Notes: generated by a model not told the origin, from the letters alone. Shown: positions 9,336 to 18,363, numbered from the stretch's first letter. The stretch: DNA of 64,000 nt from Arthrobacter sp. SPG23 (GCF_000876655.1 NZ_JYCN01000001.1:1-64000); one strand, 5' to 3'. Translations and numbers: made by a program.

Positions 9336-9365
9336 TTGACAATACGGCGTGATGTACGACACCAT
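9336..9365 (+). promoter_or_regulatory. Candidate promoter of the cebE-like operon
   Basis: TTGACA at 9336-9341 is a consensus -35. The best -10, CACCAT at 9360-9365 (18-base spacing), is weak. Operators 2 and 3 lie immediately downstream, where a bound repressor would block initiation. Confidence 0.45.
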
Positions 9366-9370
9366 GCTGG

Positions 9371-9384
9371 TGAGAGCGCTCCCA
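9371..9384. promoter_or_regulatory. CebR/LacI-type operator 2
   Basis: TGAGAGCGCTCCCA differs from the TGGGAGCGCTCCCA consensus at one position. It lies between the predicted promoter and the cebE-like start. Confidence 0.85.
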
Positions 9385-9393
9385 TGATCGATC

Positions 9394-9407
9394 TGGGAGC
9401 GCTCTCA
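9394..9407. promoter_or_regulatory. CebR/LacI-type operator 3
   Basis: TGGGAGCGCTCTCA is the mirror image of operator 2, with centres 23 bases apart (about two helical turns), consistent with two repressor dimers on one face. Confidence 0.85.
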
Positions 9408-9474
9408 TGTACCGATCCGGGGCGGCCGGCCCCTTACCCTTCCGGTCCCCACACCCTGACAAAGGAGTCCCCGC

Positions 9475-10767
9475 GTGAAATTCCCCCGCAAACTTGCCGC
9501 CCTGTCGGCATCGGCCGCCTGCCTCACACTCGCTCTGAGTGGCTGCGGCGCGGATGCCCCCAAGAACGCCGGGCCCACCGGTGAAACAGGCAAGGAGCCG
9601 GTCACCCTCAGCCTCGCGACGTTCAACGAGTTCGGCTACGAGAACCTGCTCAAGGAATACGAGACCCTCAACCCGAACGTGACGATCCAGCACAAAAAGG
9701 CCGCCACCACGAACGAAGCGCGCGACAACCTGACCACGCGCCTGGCGGCGGGATCGGGCCTCTCGGACATCGAGGCCATCGAGGTCGACTGGCTGTCCGA
9801 ACTCAAGGAGTACCCGGACCAGTTCGTGGATCTGAAGGACCCTGCCGTGGAAGGGCGCTGGCTGGAATGGAAGACCGAGGCAGCCACCACCCAGGACGGG
9901 CACCTCATCGGCTACGGAACGGACTCCGGGCCTGAGGCTGTCTGCTACAACGGGGCACTGCTTGAAGCCGCCGGGATGCCGTCGGACCGCGAATCTGTCG
10001 CCAAGATGCTCGGCACCACCTGGGACAGCTACTTCGACGCCGGCAAGAAGTTCGCCGCCGCAGGGACGGGCCCGGCATGGTTTGATTCCGCCGGCGCCAT
10101 CTACCAAGGCATGAGCAACCAGATGTCGAAGGCCTACGAGAACGAGGACGGCACGGTCATCGCCGCCGACAACCCGGAGGTCAAGGAGGTCTACACCAAG
10201 GTCCTGAACGCCTCGACGAAGGACAACCTCTCGGCGCACCTGGGCCAGTGGAGCAACGACTGGGTGGCCGGTTTCCAGTCCCAGAAGTTCGCCACGACTC
10301 TCTGCCCCGGCTGGATGCTCGGTGTCATTGAAGGCAACGCTGCCGGCGTCGCGGGCTGGGACGTCGCCAACGTCTTCCCGGGTGGCGGCGGCAACTGGGG
10401 CGGTTCGTACCTGACCGTCCCGTCGCAGGGCAAGAACCAGGCTGAGGCCAAGAAGCTCGCAGCCTGGCTGACCGCCCCGGAGCAGCAGATCAAGGCGTTC
10501 ACCGCCAAGGGCACGTTCCCGAGCCAGGTTGAGGCGCTGACCAGTGAGGAACTGCTGGGCCAGACCAACGCGTTCTTCAACAACGCCCCCACCGGCAAGA
10601 TTTTCGCAGAGCGTGCCAAGGCCGTCGGTGACTCCCCGTTCAAGGGACCGAAGTTCTTCGCCATCAACGACGCTATGCAGCAGGCTCTCACCCGCGTTGA
10701 CGTGGACAAGTCGGACGACGCCGAGTCCTCCTGGGCGAAGTTCCTCACGGCTGTGAAGTCGCTCTAA
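9475..10767 (+). CDS. ABC sugar-binding lipoprotein, CebE-like
   Basis: A 430-residue extracellular solute-binding protein of the MalE/CebE class. The lipoprotein signal ends in LALSGCG, with the lipid-bearing Cys at residue 23. The mature part has the usual two-lobe pattern (TLSLATFNEFGYENLLKEYE, then IGYGTDSGPEAVCYN, GWMLGVIEGN and GGSYLTVPSQGKNQAEAKKLAAWL). GTG 9475 follows AAAGGAG at 9461-9467. It is the first gene of an operon with two permeases, a GH1 beta-glucosidase and a LacI regulator. The likely ligand is cellobiose or a beta-1,3-gluco-oligosaccharide. No ATPase is encoded here, so a shared MsiK-type ATPase elsewhere is probably used. Confidence 0.88.
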   Translation: MKFPRKLAALSASAACLTLALSGCGADAPKNAGPTGETGKEPVTLSLATFNEFGYENLLKEYETLNPNVTIQHKKAATTNEARDNLTTRLAAGSGLSDIEAIEVDWLSELKEYPDQFVDLKDPAVEGRWLEWKTEAATTQDGHLIGYGTDSGPEAVCYNGALLEAAGMPSDRESVAKMLGTTWDSYFDAGKKFAAAGTGPAWFDSAGAIYQGMSNQMSKAYENEDGTVIAADNPEVKEVYTKVLNASTKDNLSAHLGQWSNDWVAGFQSQKFATTLCPGWMLGVIEGNAAGVAGWDVANVFPGGGGNWGGSYLTVPSQGKNQAEAKKLAAWLTAPEQQIKAFTAKGTFPSQVEALTSEELLGQTNAFFNNAPTGKIFAERAKAVGDSPFKGPKFFAINDAMQQALTRVDVDKSDDAESSWAKFLTAVKSL

Positions 10768-10770
10768 GCC

Positions 10771-11760
10771 ATGTCAGTAACGGACCGGGTCAGGCCCCAA
10801 GGCCAATCAATTGACGAGGAAAAACCCGGCAACAGGGACGTCCGGCGGCTCGCGTTTTCGCAACAGGTATCGAAGTGGGACGTCAAGCTGTCGCCCTACC
10901 TCTACATCTCGCCGTTCTTCCTGCTGTTTGCGCTCACGGGACTGTTTCCGCTGCTCTACACAGGCTGGGTGTCACTGCACAACTGGAACCTGATCGGCGG
11001 CCAAGGCAAGTTCATCGGTTTCGAGAACTTCAGTTTTGTCCTTGGGCAGCCGTACTTCTGGAACGCAGTGGGCAACACGTTAAGCATCTTCCTGCTCTCT
11101 TCCGTGCCGCAAGTGGTGCTGGCGCTGCTGATCGCAGCGGTGCTGGACGCCAACCTGCGGGCCAAGACGTTCTGGCGGATGGGGGTGCTGGTGCCCTTCG
11201 TTGTGGCTCCCGTGGCGGTTGGACTGATCTTCAACAATCTCTTTGCCGACCAGTTCGGCCTCGTCAATGAATTCCTTGGCCTCCTGGGCCTCGACCCGGT
11301 CCGCTGGCATTCCGACCAGCTTGCCAGCCACGTTGCCATCGCCACGATGGTGAACTTCCGCTGGATCGGCTACAACGCACTGATCTTCCTGGCGGCGATG
11401 CAGGCCATCCCGCGCGATGTCTTCGAGGCGGCCACCATCGACGGCGCCGGCCGCGTCCGACAGTTCCTGTCAGTGACGGTTCCGATGCTCCGGCCCACCG
11501 TGATTTTCGTGGCCATCACGTCCACCATCGGCGGGCTGCAGATCTTCGATGAGCCGCGGGTGTTTGACCAGTCCGGACTCGGCGGCGCCGACCGGCAGTG
11601 GCAAACACTGACCATGTACATCTGGGAGCTTGGCTGGGGCCAGCGCAACTTTGGCAGGGCATCCGCGGTGGCGTGGCTGCTGTTCCTGATGATTGTGCTG
11701 ATCGCCCTCGTGAATTTCCTTCTCACCCGGCGCATCGCTAACCAGGGAGGCCGCAAATGA
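10771..11760 (+). CDS. ABC sugar permease, CebF/MalF-like
   Basis: A 329-residue inner-membrane permease with six or more helices. The coupling-helix motif EAATIDGAGRVRQFLSVTVPML at about residues 215-236 contacts the ATPase. It starts three bases after the binding-protein stop and overlaps the next permease by four bases (ATGA), so the three importer genes are coupled. With the partner permease it forms the transmembrane pore for the oligosaccharide delivered by the CebE-like lipoprotein. Confidence 0.9.
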   Translation: MSVTDRVRPQGQSIDEEKPGNRDVRRLAFSQQVSKWDVKLSPYLYISPFFLLFALTGLFPLLYTGWVSLHNWNLIGGQGKFIGFENFSFVLGQPYFWNAVGNTLSIFLLSSVPQVVLALLIAAVLDANLRAKTFWRMGVLVPFVVAPVAVGLIFNNLFADQFGLVNEFLGLLGLDPVRWHSDQLASHVAIATMVNFRWIGYNALIFLAAMQAIPRDVFEAATIDGAGRVRQFLSVTVPMLRPTVIFVAITSTIGGLQIFDEPRVFDQSGLGGADRQWQTLTMYIWELGWGQRNFGRASAVAWLLFLMIVLIALVNFLLTRRIANQGGRK

Positions 11761-12683
11761 GCTCCATCCCCATGATCCGACAGACCGCCGGAAAAGGGGC
11801 CGCCAAGGCAGCCGCCAAGCGCCCGAACCCGCGGGCGGGGCGGCCCCGGAACCGCGGCGGCGCCGGGGACATCCGGCGTCCCGGACCCTTGACCTACGGT
11901 GCCCTGGGCGCCGTCCTGCTGGCCTCCCTGTTCCCGCTGTACTGGTCCTTCCTGGTGGGCAGCCACGACAGCACTGCGCTGAGCCGGGGCATCCCGCTCC
12001 TTCCGGGCGGGAACTTCCTGGCCAACGCCGCAAAGGTCTTTGACAGCATTCCTTTCTGGAAAGCCATGGGCAACAGCATCCTGGTCTCCACCGTCACGTC
12101 CGCCTCCGTGGTGATTTTCTCGACCCTCGCCGGATTCGCGTTCGCCAAACTTCGCTTCCGCGGGAGCAAGGGACTGTTGGTCTTCGTGATAGCCACCATG
12201 GCGGTGCCCACGCAGCTCGGCGTGGTGCCGCTGTTCATCGTGATGGCCAAGCTGGGCTGGACCGGCACCCTCTGGGCCGTCATCATCCCCGGAATTGTCA
12301 CGGCCTTCGGCGTGTTCTGGATGACGCAGTACCTCCGCGACGCCCTGCCGGATGAACTCATCGAGGCTGTCCGGATGGACGGGGCCTCCATGATCCAGGC
12401 CTTCTGGTACGTGGGATTCCCCGCGGCCCGACCGGCCGCCGCCATGCTGGCGCTCTTCACGTTTGTCGCCACCTGGACCAACTTCTTCTGGCCCTTCATT
12501 GTGCTGGACCCCTCAAATCCGACCCTGCCGGTAGCGCTGCAGCTGCTGCAGGCCGCACACTTTGTGGACTACTCGGTGGTGCTGGCCGGTGCAGTACTGG
12601 CCACCGTCCCGCTGCTGCTGCTCTTCATCGCGGCAGGGCGCCAACTCGTTTCAGGAATTATGCAAGGAGCAGTCAAAGGATGA
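11757..12683 (+). CDS. ABC sugar permease, CebG/MalG-like
   Basis: A 308-residue partner permease of the CUT1 class. A basic cytoplasmic N-terminus is followed by six membrane helices. The EAA loop (ELIEAVRMDGASMIQAFWYVGFP) lies around residues 200-222. It overlaps both neighbours by four bases: the upstream permease and the beta-glucosidase. The order binding protein, permease, permease, beta-glucosidase, LacI is that of the Streptomyces cebEFG-bglC-cebR locus. Confidence 0.9.
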   Translation: MSSIPMIRQTAGKGAAKAAAKRPNPRAGRPRNRGGAGDIRRPGPLTYGALGAVLLASLFPLYWSFLVGSHDSTALSRGIPLLPGGNFLANAAKVFDSIPFWKAMGNSILVSTVTSASVVIFSTLAGFAFAKLRFRGSKGLLVFVIATMAVPTQLGVVPLFIVMAKLGWTGTLWAVIIPGIVTAFGVFWMTQYLRDALPDELIEAVRMDGASMIQAFWYVGFPAARPAAAMLALFTFVATWTNFFWPFIVLDPSNPTLPVALQLLQAAHFVDYSVVLAGAVLATVPLLLLFIAAGRQLVSGIMQGAVKG

Positions 12684-14149
12684 GCACCACCCCGCTTACA
12701 TTCCCCGAAGGTTTTCTGTGGGGCGCGGCCACAGCCGCATATCAGATCGAAGGCGCCGCACATGTTGACGGCCGGCAGGACTCGATCTGGGATACCTTCG
12801 CGCGGCTGCCCGGCGCGGTGGCCGACGGACACAACGGTGACGAGGCATGCGACCACTACCGGCGCTACGCGGAGGACGTCACCCTCATGAAACACCTGAA
12901 TATGAAGGCCTACCGCTTTTCCACGTCATGGGCGCGCTGCATGCCGGATGGCGTGACGCCGAACGCCGAAGGTATCCGCTTCTACTCCCGGCTGGTGGAC
13001 GAGTTGTTGGACGCCGGAATCACGCCGTGGCTGACCCTGTACCACTGGGACCTGCCCCAGGCGCTGGAGGACAACGGCGGCTGGACCAACCGGGACACCG
13101 CCTACCGCTTCGCGGAATACGCGGCCACCATTCATGCGGCGCTTGGGGACCGGGTCAGGATCTGGACCACCCTCAACGAACCGTGGTGCTCGGCGTTCCT
13201 GGGGTATGCCGCCGGAATCCACGCACCCGGAAGGCAGGACCCCCGGGCGGGACTGGCCGCCGCCCACCATCTGCTGCTCGGCCACGGACTGGCGGCCCGC
13301 GAACTGCGCCACCTTGACCCGGAGGCCACCCTGGGCATCACCTTGAACCTGACCGTCGCCGACCCCCGGGACCCGGCCAGCGACAGTGATCGCGACGCCG
13401 CCAGGCGGATCGACGGCCAGTTCAACAGGATCTTCCTTGACCCGGTGTTGAGGGGGGAATATCCATCGGATCTCCTGGCGGACGTGGCGCACCTGGGTCT
13501 GGCCGAACGCATCCACGACGGCGACCTGGCGATCATCTCGACGCCGCTCGATCTGCTGGGCGTCAACTACTATCACGGGGAATCCGTCACCAAGGACCCG
13601 GCGGAGCACCCGGAGCCGGCAGGTGCGGAGGTGGCGGCGGTGCGCCCCGTCTCCTCCCCGTTTGTCGCCGCCGACGGCGCCCGCTCTGTTTCCCGCGGGC
13701 TGCCGGTTACCGGCATGGGCTGGGAGGTCCAGCCCGAGGGGCTGCGCCGGCTGCTCAACCGCCTGCAGCTCGAATACACTGGCCCCGCAGGCATCCCGGT
13801 ATTCATTACGGAAAACGGGGCAGCCTACGATGACGTCCCGAATGAAGCCGGTTTCGTGGACGACCAGGACCGGATCGGGTTCTTCGCTGCCCACCTTCGC
13901 GCGGTGCACGACGCGATCCGAGACGGAGTTGACGTCCGCGGGTACCTCGCCTGGTCCTTGCTGGACAACTTCGAATGGTCCTTCGGCTATCACCAGCGCT
14001 TTGGCCTGGTCCGGGTGGACTACCGAACCCAGCTGCGCATCCCGAAGGCCAGCGCCCTCTGGTATTCCTCGGTGGCGGCGGAGAATGCAGTTCCGGCCGC
14101 CGGCACCCTCGCATCCGCTTCAGCGTCAGGTGTCGTATTGTCGGTGTAA
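12680..14149 (+). CDS. GH1 beta-glucosidase, BglC-like
   Basis: A 489-residue cytoplasmic retaining glycosidase of family GH1 that splits imported beta-glucosides. The N-terminal GFLWGAATAAYQIEGA, the acid/base Glu in TTLNEPWC (about residue 168) and the nucleophile Glu in VFITENGAAYDD (about residue 377) are all present, followed by SLLDNFEWSFGY. Length is normal for the family. The ATG overlaps the upstream permease stop, and the stop overlaps the LacI start by one base. It should release glucose from cellobiose, laminaribiose or similar products. Confidence 0.95.
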   Translation: MSTTPLTFPEGFLWGAATAAYQIEGAAHVDGRQDSIWDTFARLPGAVADGHNGDEACDHYRRYAEDVTLMKHLNMKAYRFSTSWARCMPDGVTPNAEGIRFYSRLVDELLDAGITPWLTLYHWDLPQALEDNGGWTNRDTAYRFAEYAATIHAALGDRVRIWTTLNEPWCSAFLGYAAGIHAPGRQDPRAGLAAAHHLLLGHGLAARELRHLDPEATLGITLNLTVADPRDPASDSDRDAARRIDGQFNRIFLDPVLRGEYPSDLLADVAHLGLAERIHDGDLAIISTPLDLLGVNYYHGESVTKDPAEHPEPAGAEVAAVRPVSSPFVAADGARSVSRGLPVTGMGWEVQPEGLRRLLNRLQLEYTGPAGIPVFITENGAAYDDVPNEAGFVDDQDRIGFFAAHLRAVHDAIRDGVDVRGYLAWSLLDNFEWSFGYHQRFGLVRVDYRTQLRIPKASALWYSSVAAENAVPAAGTLASASASGVVLSV

Positions 14150-15231
14150 TGAAGGAACAGACGCGCCAGCTCGGCCGCCCTCCGGCAGGGCGGCCGAGCC
14201 CCACGCTTGAAGATCTTGCGACGGCGGCCGGGGTGTCCCGCTCCACGGCGTCCAGGGCGATCAACGGCGGCCTCAAAGTGAGCCCGCAAGCCCAGGCCGC
14301 CGTCGACGCCGCGATCGTCGCGTTGGGGTACACACCGAATCGTGCGGCGCGCAGTCTGGTGACCAAACGCACCGCATCGATTGCGTTGGTCATTCCGGAG
14401 CCGGATGCCCGGGTCATGATGGACCCCTTCTTCGCCGCCGTCATCACCGGCGTCAACGAAGCCCTCCGGGGGACAGACATGCAACTGGTGCTGCTGATGT
14501 CCCGCGCGGGTGACGACTCTGCAAGGACCATGCGCTATCTGCGCGGCGGCCACGTGGACGGTGCCATTGTGGTGTCCCACCACCGCGCCGACGACTGGGC
14601 CGAGACGCTCGCCAGGACCGGCCTCCCCACTGTCCTGATCGGCAGGCCGTGGGACACAGGGCTCGGCGTCCCGTTCGTGGACCTGGACAACTTCGAGGGC
14701 GGCCGTTTGGCGGCGCGGCATCTTGCCTCCATAGGACGCAGCAACCTCGGAACCGTAGCCGGTCCGGCCGACATGACCGCCGCCGCGGACCGGCTGGAAG
14801 GGTGGAAGCAGGGACTGCGTGAGGCCGGCCTTCGTCCCGGACCAGTCAGCCACGGGGATTTCACGACGGCGGGCGGCGCCGACGCCGCCCGGAACCTGCT
14901 GGCCGAGGTGCCGGAGCTGGATGGGGTGTTCGCCGCATCGGACCTTATGGCCCTGGGCGTCATCGAGACGCTACGAAGCCTGGGCCGGGAGGTACCCCGG
15001 GATGTCGCCGTCGTAGGTTTTGATAACCACGGGCTCACGGCCGGCAACGGCCTGGACCTGACCACAGTCACGCAGCCGATGGTAGATATGGCAGTCACGG
15101 CAGGCCGGCTCTTGGTCCGCCGAATTGAAGATCCCGAGACGTCAACGGAACCGGTCATTTATCCGGCGGAACTGGTGGTGCGGGCCAGCACCGCAGGCCT
15201 GCCGCCCAAGCGTAGGGAGGGCAGTTCCTGA
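14149..15231 (+). CDS. LacI-family repressor, CebR-like
   Basis: A 360-residue LacI/GalR regulator. The N-terminal helix-turn-helix reads TLEDLATAAGVSRSTASRAI, with the hinge-helix PNRAARSLVTKR after it, and a periplasmic-binding-protein-like effector domain follows (SIALVIPEPDARV, FAASDLMALGVIE, VAVVGFDNHG). It is the best candidate to bind the three CebR-type boxes at 9260-9407. The ATG overlaps the beta-glucosidase stop. TATTGT at 14136-14141 lies 7 bases before the start, so an internal leaderless promoter might give separate repressor expression. Confidence 0.92.
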   Translation: MKEQTRQLGRPPAGRPSPTLEDLATAAGVSRSTASRAINGGLKVSPQAQAAVDAAIVALGYTPNRAARSLVTKRTASIALVIPEPDARVMMDPFFAAVITGVNEALRGTDMQLVLLMSRAGDDSARTMRYLRGGHVDGAIVVSHHRADDWAETLARTGLPTVLIGRPWDTGLGVPFVDLDNFEGGRLAARHLASIGRSNLGTVAGPADMTAAADRLEGWKQGLREAGLRPGPVSHGDFTTAGGADAARNLLAEVPELDGVFAASDLMALGVIETLRSLGREVPRDVAVVGFDNHGLTAGNGLDLTTVTQPMVDMAVTAGRLLVRRIEDPETSTEPVIYPAELVVRASTAGLPPKRREGSS

Positions 15232-15282
15232 AGGCCGAGGGCGTGCCATGACCCGGCCCGCCCTCAAGGCACAATGGAAGGC

Positions 15283-15867
15283 ATGACCCTTACGACGTTC
15301 GCCCTTGTCCGCCATGGCCAGACTGACTGGAATGCGCAGCGCCGGCTGCAGGGATCCACGGACATTCCGCTCAACGACGTCGGCCGCGAACAGGCGCGCG
15401 ACGCCGCCGCTGCTCTGTCCGGCCACGAGTGGGACGCGATCGTGTCCTCGCCGCTGAGCCGTGCCGCCGAAACCGCCAAGCTGATTGCCGACGGGCTGGG
15501 GCTCAGCGTGGACCGGCACGTGCCGGAGCTCACCGAGCGCAGCTTCGGACCGGCTGAGGGCCTGCAGGCCGGCCCCGAACTTGAAGCGCTGCGCATCCCC
15601 GGCGGTTTTCGCGGCGCGGAAAGTGAGGACGAGGCAGCCTCCCGCGGGCTGGCCGCGCTGGAAACACTGGCCGAGGAATTTCGCGGCCGCCGTGTCCTGG
15701 TGGTGGCCCACGGCACGCTCATCCGCGTGAGCCTCAGCCGCGCGATCGGCCGCACGCTGCAAAGCGTCGACAACGCCGTTCTGAACCTCGCCCACCACCA
15801 CGCCGTTGACGGCTGGCAGCTGGAATACTTCAACGGCGAACGGTTCGCAGCTCCCGTCGAAGCCTGA
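15283..15867 (+). CDS. Histidine phosphatase family protein
   Basis: A 194-residue phosphoglycerate-mutase-superfamily enzyme. The catalytic phospho-His lies in FALVRHGQTDWNAQ at the N-terminus. The usual second half motifs SSPLSRAAETAKLIA, LTERSFGPAEG and VVAHGTLIRV follow. Substrate is unknown; such proteins are often annotated as broad phosphatases or alpha-ribazole phosphatases. ATG 15283 is chosen because ACAATG/CACAAT sits where a leaderless -10 would be; ATG 15274 adds three residues. Confidence 0.88.
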   Translation: MTLTTFALVRHGQTDWNAQRRLQGSTDIPLNDVGREQARDAAAALSGHEWDAIVSSPLSRAAETAKLIADGLGLSVDRHVPELTERSFGPAEGLQAGPELEALRIPGGFRGAESEDEAASRGLAALETLAEEFRGRRVLVVAHGTLIRVSLSRAIGRTLQSVDNAVLNLAHHHAVDGWQLEYFNGERFAAPVEA

Positions 15868-15874
15868 GCCGGAC

Positions 15875-16714
15875 CTATGTGTGGTAGTACGTTTCCGTCG
15901 GCGTGAACCCCACCCGGTCCACTTTCCGATGGTAATGAACTCCAACCATGCCGCCCAGGACGGAGCCCAGCAGGGCCAGCGCGGCGACGGCGATGGCCGC
16001 GATAATGCTTCCCGTGCCCAGCGGGACCTCGTCCACGGGAAGGCGAAGTAATTCGTTGAGCATGTTCCGGACGTTCAGCTGGCCGCCGCCAACAATCCCA
16101 CTCACCATGGCGACGACGGCCGCTGCCGCGGCCACAATCACCGCCCACAGCCACACCATGAGTCCCTGTCCGACGCCGTTGAACCGCGCCATCCGTCCCG
16201 CGACGTAACCGCCCGAAAAATAGGCGAGGAGCGGGATCACCAGCAGCAGCGCCGCGCCGGTGACATCACCGGGCCATGACCATGCCAGGCTGGATGCTGT
16301 CATGTCCGCGCCAGCCAGAAGGCCCGCCCGTGCGGCCGCCATGACAAAGACGGCCAGCACGACAGTCACAGCGGTCGCCGTCAGCCAGCCGAAGAAAGCC
16401 GCACCTATCTTGATGCCGCCGAACCGTTCCTCTTCGCGGGCAACCACCGTTTCCCGGGTGGTAGCGGCCGGACCTCCCGGCAAGGAACCTTCTTCCGGGG
16501 CACCCACATCGTCCAAATAGCCCCGGTCCTCCTCGTAGGGGACGTCGCCGTCGTAAGGCACAGGCCCGGTGTAGGGGACAACACCGTCGGGGACAACACC
16601 GTCGGCAACAGCCCCGTCGGCAACAGCCCCGTCGGGGACAACACCGTCGGCAACAGCCCCGTCGGGTTCGTCGTCGCGGCCGCGTCCGCCATCAGGATCC
16701 CTTGCGCCACCCAT
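15875..16714 (-). CDS. Membrane protein with repetitive acidic N-terminus
   Basis: A 279-residue protein of unknown function. The first 90 or so residues are hydrophilic, with six pentapeptides of the form [AV]V[AP]DG, then a PYTGPVPYDGDVPYEED segment. About four membrane helices follow (for example FFGWLTATAVTVVLAVFVMAA and LLVIPLLAYFSGGYVAG), and the last ends in GMVGVHYHRKVDRVGF. The membrane part resembles small actinobacterial YrzE-like proteins. ATG 16714 is chosen over GTG 16717 by ribosome-site spacing. The repeats are encoded by a 15-bp tandem array, so length may vary between strains. Confidence 0.75.
   Translation of the reverse strand: MGGARDPDGGRGRDDEPDGAVADGVVPDGAVADGAVADGVVPDGVVPYTGPVPYDGDVPYEEDRGYLDDVGAPEEGSLPGGPAATTRETVVAREEERFGGIKIGAAFFGWLTATAVTVVLAVFVMAAARAGLLAGADMTASSLAWSWPGDVTGAALLLVIPLLAYFSGGYVAGRMARFNGVGQGLMVWLWAVIVAAAAAVVAMVSGIVGGGQLNVRNMLNELLRLPVDEVPLGTGSIIAAIAVAALALLGSVLGGMVGVHYHRKVDRVGFTPTETYYHT
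16578..16667. repeat. Six 15-bp tandem repeats inside a coding region
   Basis: Six consecutive units of ACARCMCCGTCGGSN begin at 16578, 16593, 16608, 16623, 16638 and 16653. Two sub-types alternate (ACAACACCG and ACAGCCCCG). They encode the pentapeptides VVPDG and AVADG on the minus strand. Confidence 0.95.
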
Positions 16715-16850
16715 CACGCATCCCCGCTTTCAATGACCTAACGGTGGGTATGCGTTAAAGCTAATCCCACTCAGGCGCGTCCCACGAGAGGCTTTGGGCC
16801 CGGCCCGGCTTCGTCGGTTGAGCAGGGACGCTGTCCGGTAAACCCAGGCG

Positions 16851-17294
16851 TCAGGCCGCCTGACGGTTACCGTCCGAAAGGGACGGCGGCGGAGAGCTTG
16901 CCGACGCCCTGGTCCTGGCCGGGAGGCGGCTGCCTTGGGCGACCTTGCTGTCGCCGTGGAGGCGGACTCCGTGACCTATCACGGCGCCCGCGCCGATCTT
17001 GGAGTGGCTGCCGATACGGGCCCGGTGGCCGATCACCGCTCCCTGCCCCACGTACACAGCATCACCGATCACCACCCTGTGGCCGACGCGAGCATGCCTG
17101 TCGATCCAGCTGCCGCCGCCCACCCGGCATCCGGGGCCCACCTGGGCGCCGGCCTCCACATAGGCGGTTGGACTGATGAAGGACGACTCGTCCACCTCGG
17201 CGCCACGGCCGATCAGGCCCCCGCCGTTGGGGTGCCGGCGGTAGCTGATGACCTTCCCGGTGTCGGTTTCCACTGTTTCGATTTTCCTGCTCAT
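16851..17294 (-). CDS. Hexapeptide-repeat (left-handed beta-helix) protein
   Basis: A 147-residue protein with a short N-terminal beta segment (KVISYRRHPNGGG) and then about ten imperfect hexapeptide repeats from residue 28, such as LIGRGAEVDESSFISPTA, VGHRVVIGDAVYVGQGAVIG and IGAGAVIGHGVRLHG. These form the left-handed beta-helix of LpxA-like acyl/acetyltransferases and carbonic anhydrases. No transferase-specific C-terminal domain or zinc-histidine set was identified, so activity is unknown. GGGAAGG precedes the ATG at good spacing. Confidence 0.75.
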   Translation of the reverse strand: MSRKIETVETDTGKVISYRRHPNGGGLIGRGAEVDESSFISPTAYVEAGAQVGPGCRVGGGSWIDRHARVGHRVVIGDAVYVGQGAVIGHRARIGSHSKIGAGAVIGHGVRLHGDSKVAQGSRLPARTRASASSPPPSLSDGNRQAA

Positions 17295-17463
17295 TACCTT
17301 CCCGTCAGTCCGGTGTTACCCATAACAGCGGACACTCGTTTTAACGCCCGGCGAGCAGCAAGCATTCCATTCACAAACACGGCATTCCGCCAGGTTTTCG
17401 GAACATGTGGACCCCTTCCGTGGTTAATCAGAGAAAGGGCGCAGGCTTCCCACGAGGAGGTGT

Positions 17464-18351
17464 GTGGTGACAATTAATGACAAGGATCTGTCAGGACGCC
17501 AGGCCCAGGGTGGCGTGCGCAGCTCGGGTTATCCGGCCGCTGCAGGCGGGCATCCGTGGCGCCGGTATGTGGCATTGGGGGACTCGTTCACCGAAGGAGT
17601 GGGCGACCCCGACCCCCGGCGTCCGGGCGGGGTCCGCGGTTGGGCCGACCGGGTGGCGGAGGAACTGAGTGCAGGGCATACGGACTTCGCGTACGCGAAT
17701 CTGGCCGTGCGCGGCCTGCTGCTGGAGCAGATCCTGGCCCGGCAGGCCGGTCCTGCGCTGGTCCTCCAGCCGGATCTGATCACGCTTTCCGCCGGAGGCA
17801 ACGACATGGTTTTCCACGGCAGTGATCCGGACAAGCTCGCTGACAGGCTCGACGACGGCGTGGCGCTGCTCAGGTCTTGCGGCGCCACCCTGGTGCTCTT
17901 CACCGGGCCGGACTGGGGGTCAACGCCGGTGCTCGGCCGCAACCGGAGCAGGGTTGCAGTCTTCAACGAAAACATCCGTGAGATCGCCTCCCGGCATGAC
18001 GCCGTGATCGCCGACCTGTGGGGCCTGCGGGAGCTCCGGGACCGGCGGATGTGGGACCAGGACAGGCTGCACTTGTCCCCGCTGGGACACTACGCCGTGG
18101 CGATGAGGGTGCTGGATGCGCTCAGGGTGCCGCACCCCCTGCCGCCCCTGCAGGCCGGTGACCTGCCGCGGGGCGACTGGCGCCGGGCCAGGGCCGAGGA
18201 CCTTGTGTGGGCCCGCCAGTACCTGTTGCCCTGGGCTTGGCGACGGGTCCACAGGCCTGCCGGTGTTACGGAACCGACCGCGAAGCGGCCGGCCGCCGCC
18301 CCGGTTAACAGTTCCGGGGAACCGGCCGTAGCCATGGAGGGCCAGGCTTAG
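17464..18351 (+). CDS. SGNH/GDSL hydrolase family protein
   Basis: A 295-residue esterase/lipase-type hydrolase. Block I GDSFTEGVGDP (about residue 39) carries the nucleophile Ser. The oxyanion Asn is in SAGGNDM and the catalytic Asp-His pair in DRLHLSPLGHYAVA. There is no signal peptide, so it is probably cytoplasmic. GTG 17464 or GTG 17467 start after the strong ACGAGGAGG at 17452-17460. tRNA-Lys follows 12 bases downstream. The substrate cannot be named. Confidence 0.88.
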   Translation: MVTINDKDLSGRQAQGGVRSSGYPAAAGGHPWRRYVALGDSFTEGVGDPDPRRPGGVRGWADRVAEELSAGHTDFAYANLAVRGLLLEQILARQAGPALVLQPDLITLSAGGNDMVFHGSDPDKLADRLDDGVALLRSCGATLVLFTGPDWGSTPVLGRNRSRVAVFNENIREIASRHDAVIADLWGLRELRDRRMWDQDRLHLSPLGHYAVAMRVLDALRVPHPLPPLQAGDLPRGDWRRARAEDLVWARQYLLPWAWRRVHRPAGVTEPTAKRPAAAPVNSSGEPAVAMEGQA

Positions 18352-18363
18352 GCGGAGTTCAGC

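Noticed and set aside
15238..15267. GAGGGCG/CGCCCTC pair after the LacI gene as a terminator
   Set aside because: Long loop, no T-tract and overlap with the next gene's promoter region make it unconvincing.
16578..16667. Short tandem repeats considered as a CRISPR array
   Set aside because: Units are 15 bp, contiguous without spacers and in frame inside a gene.
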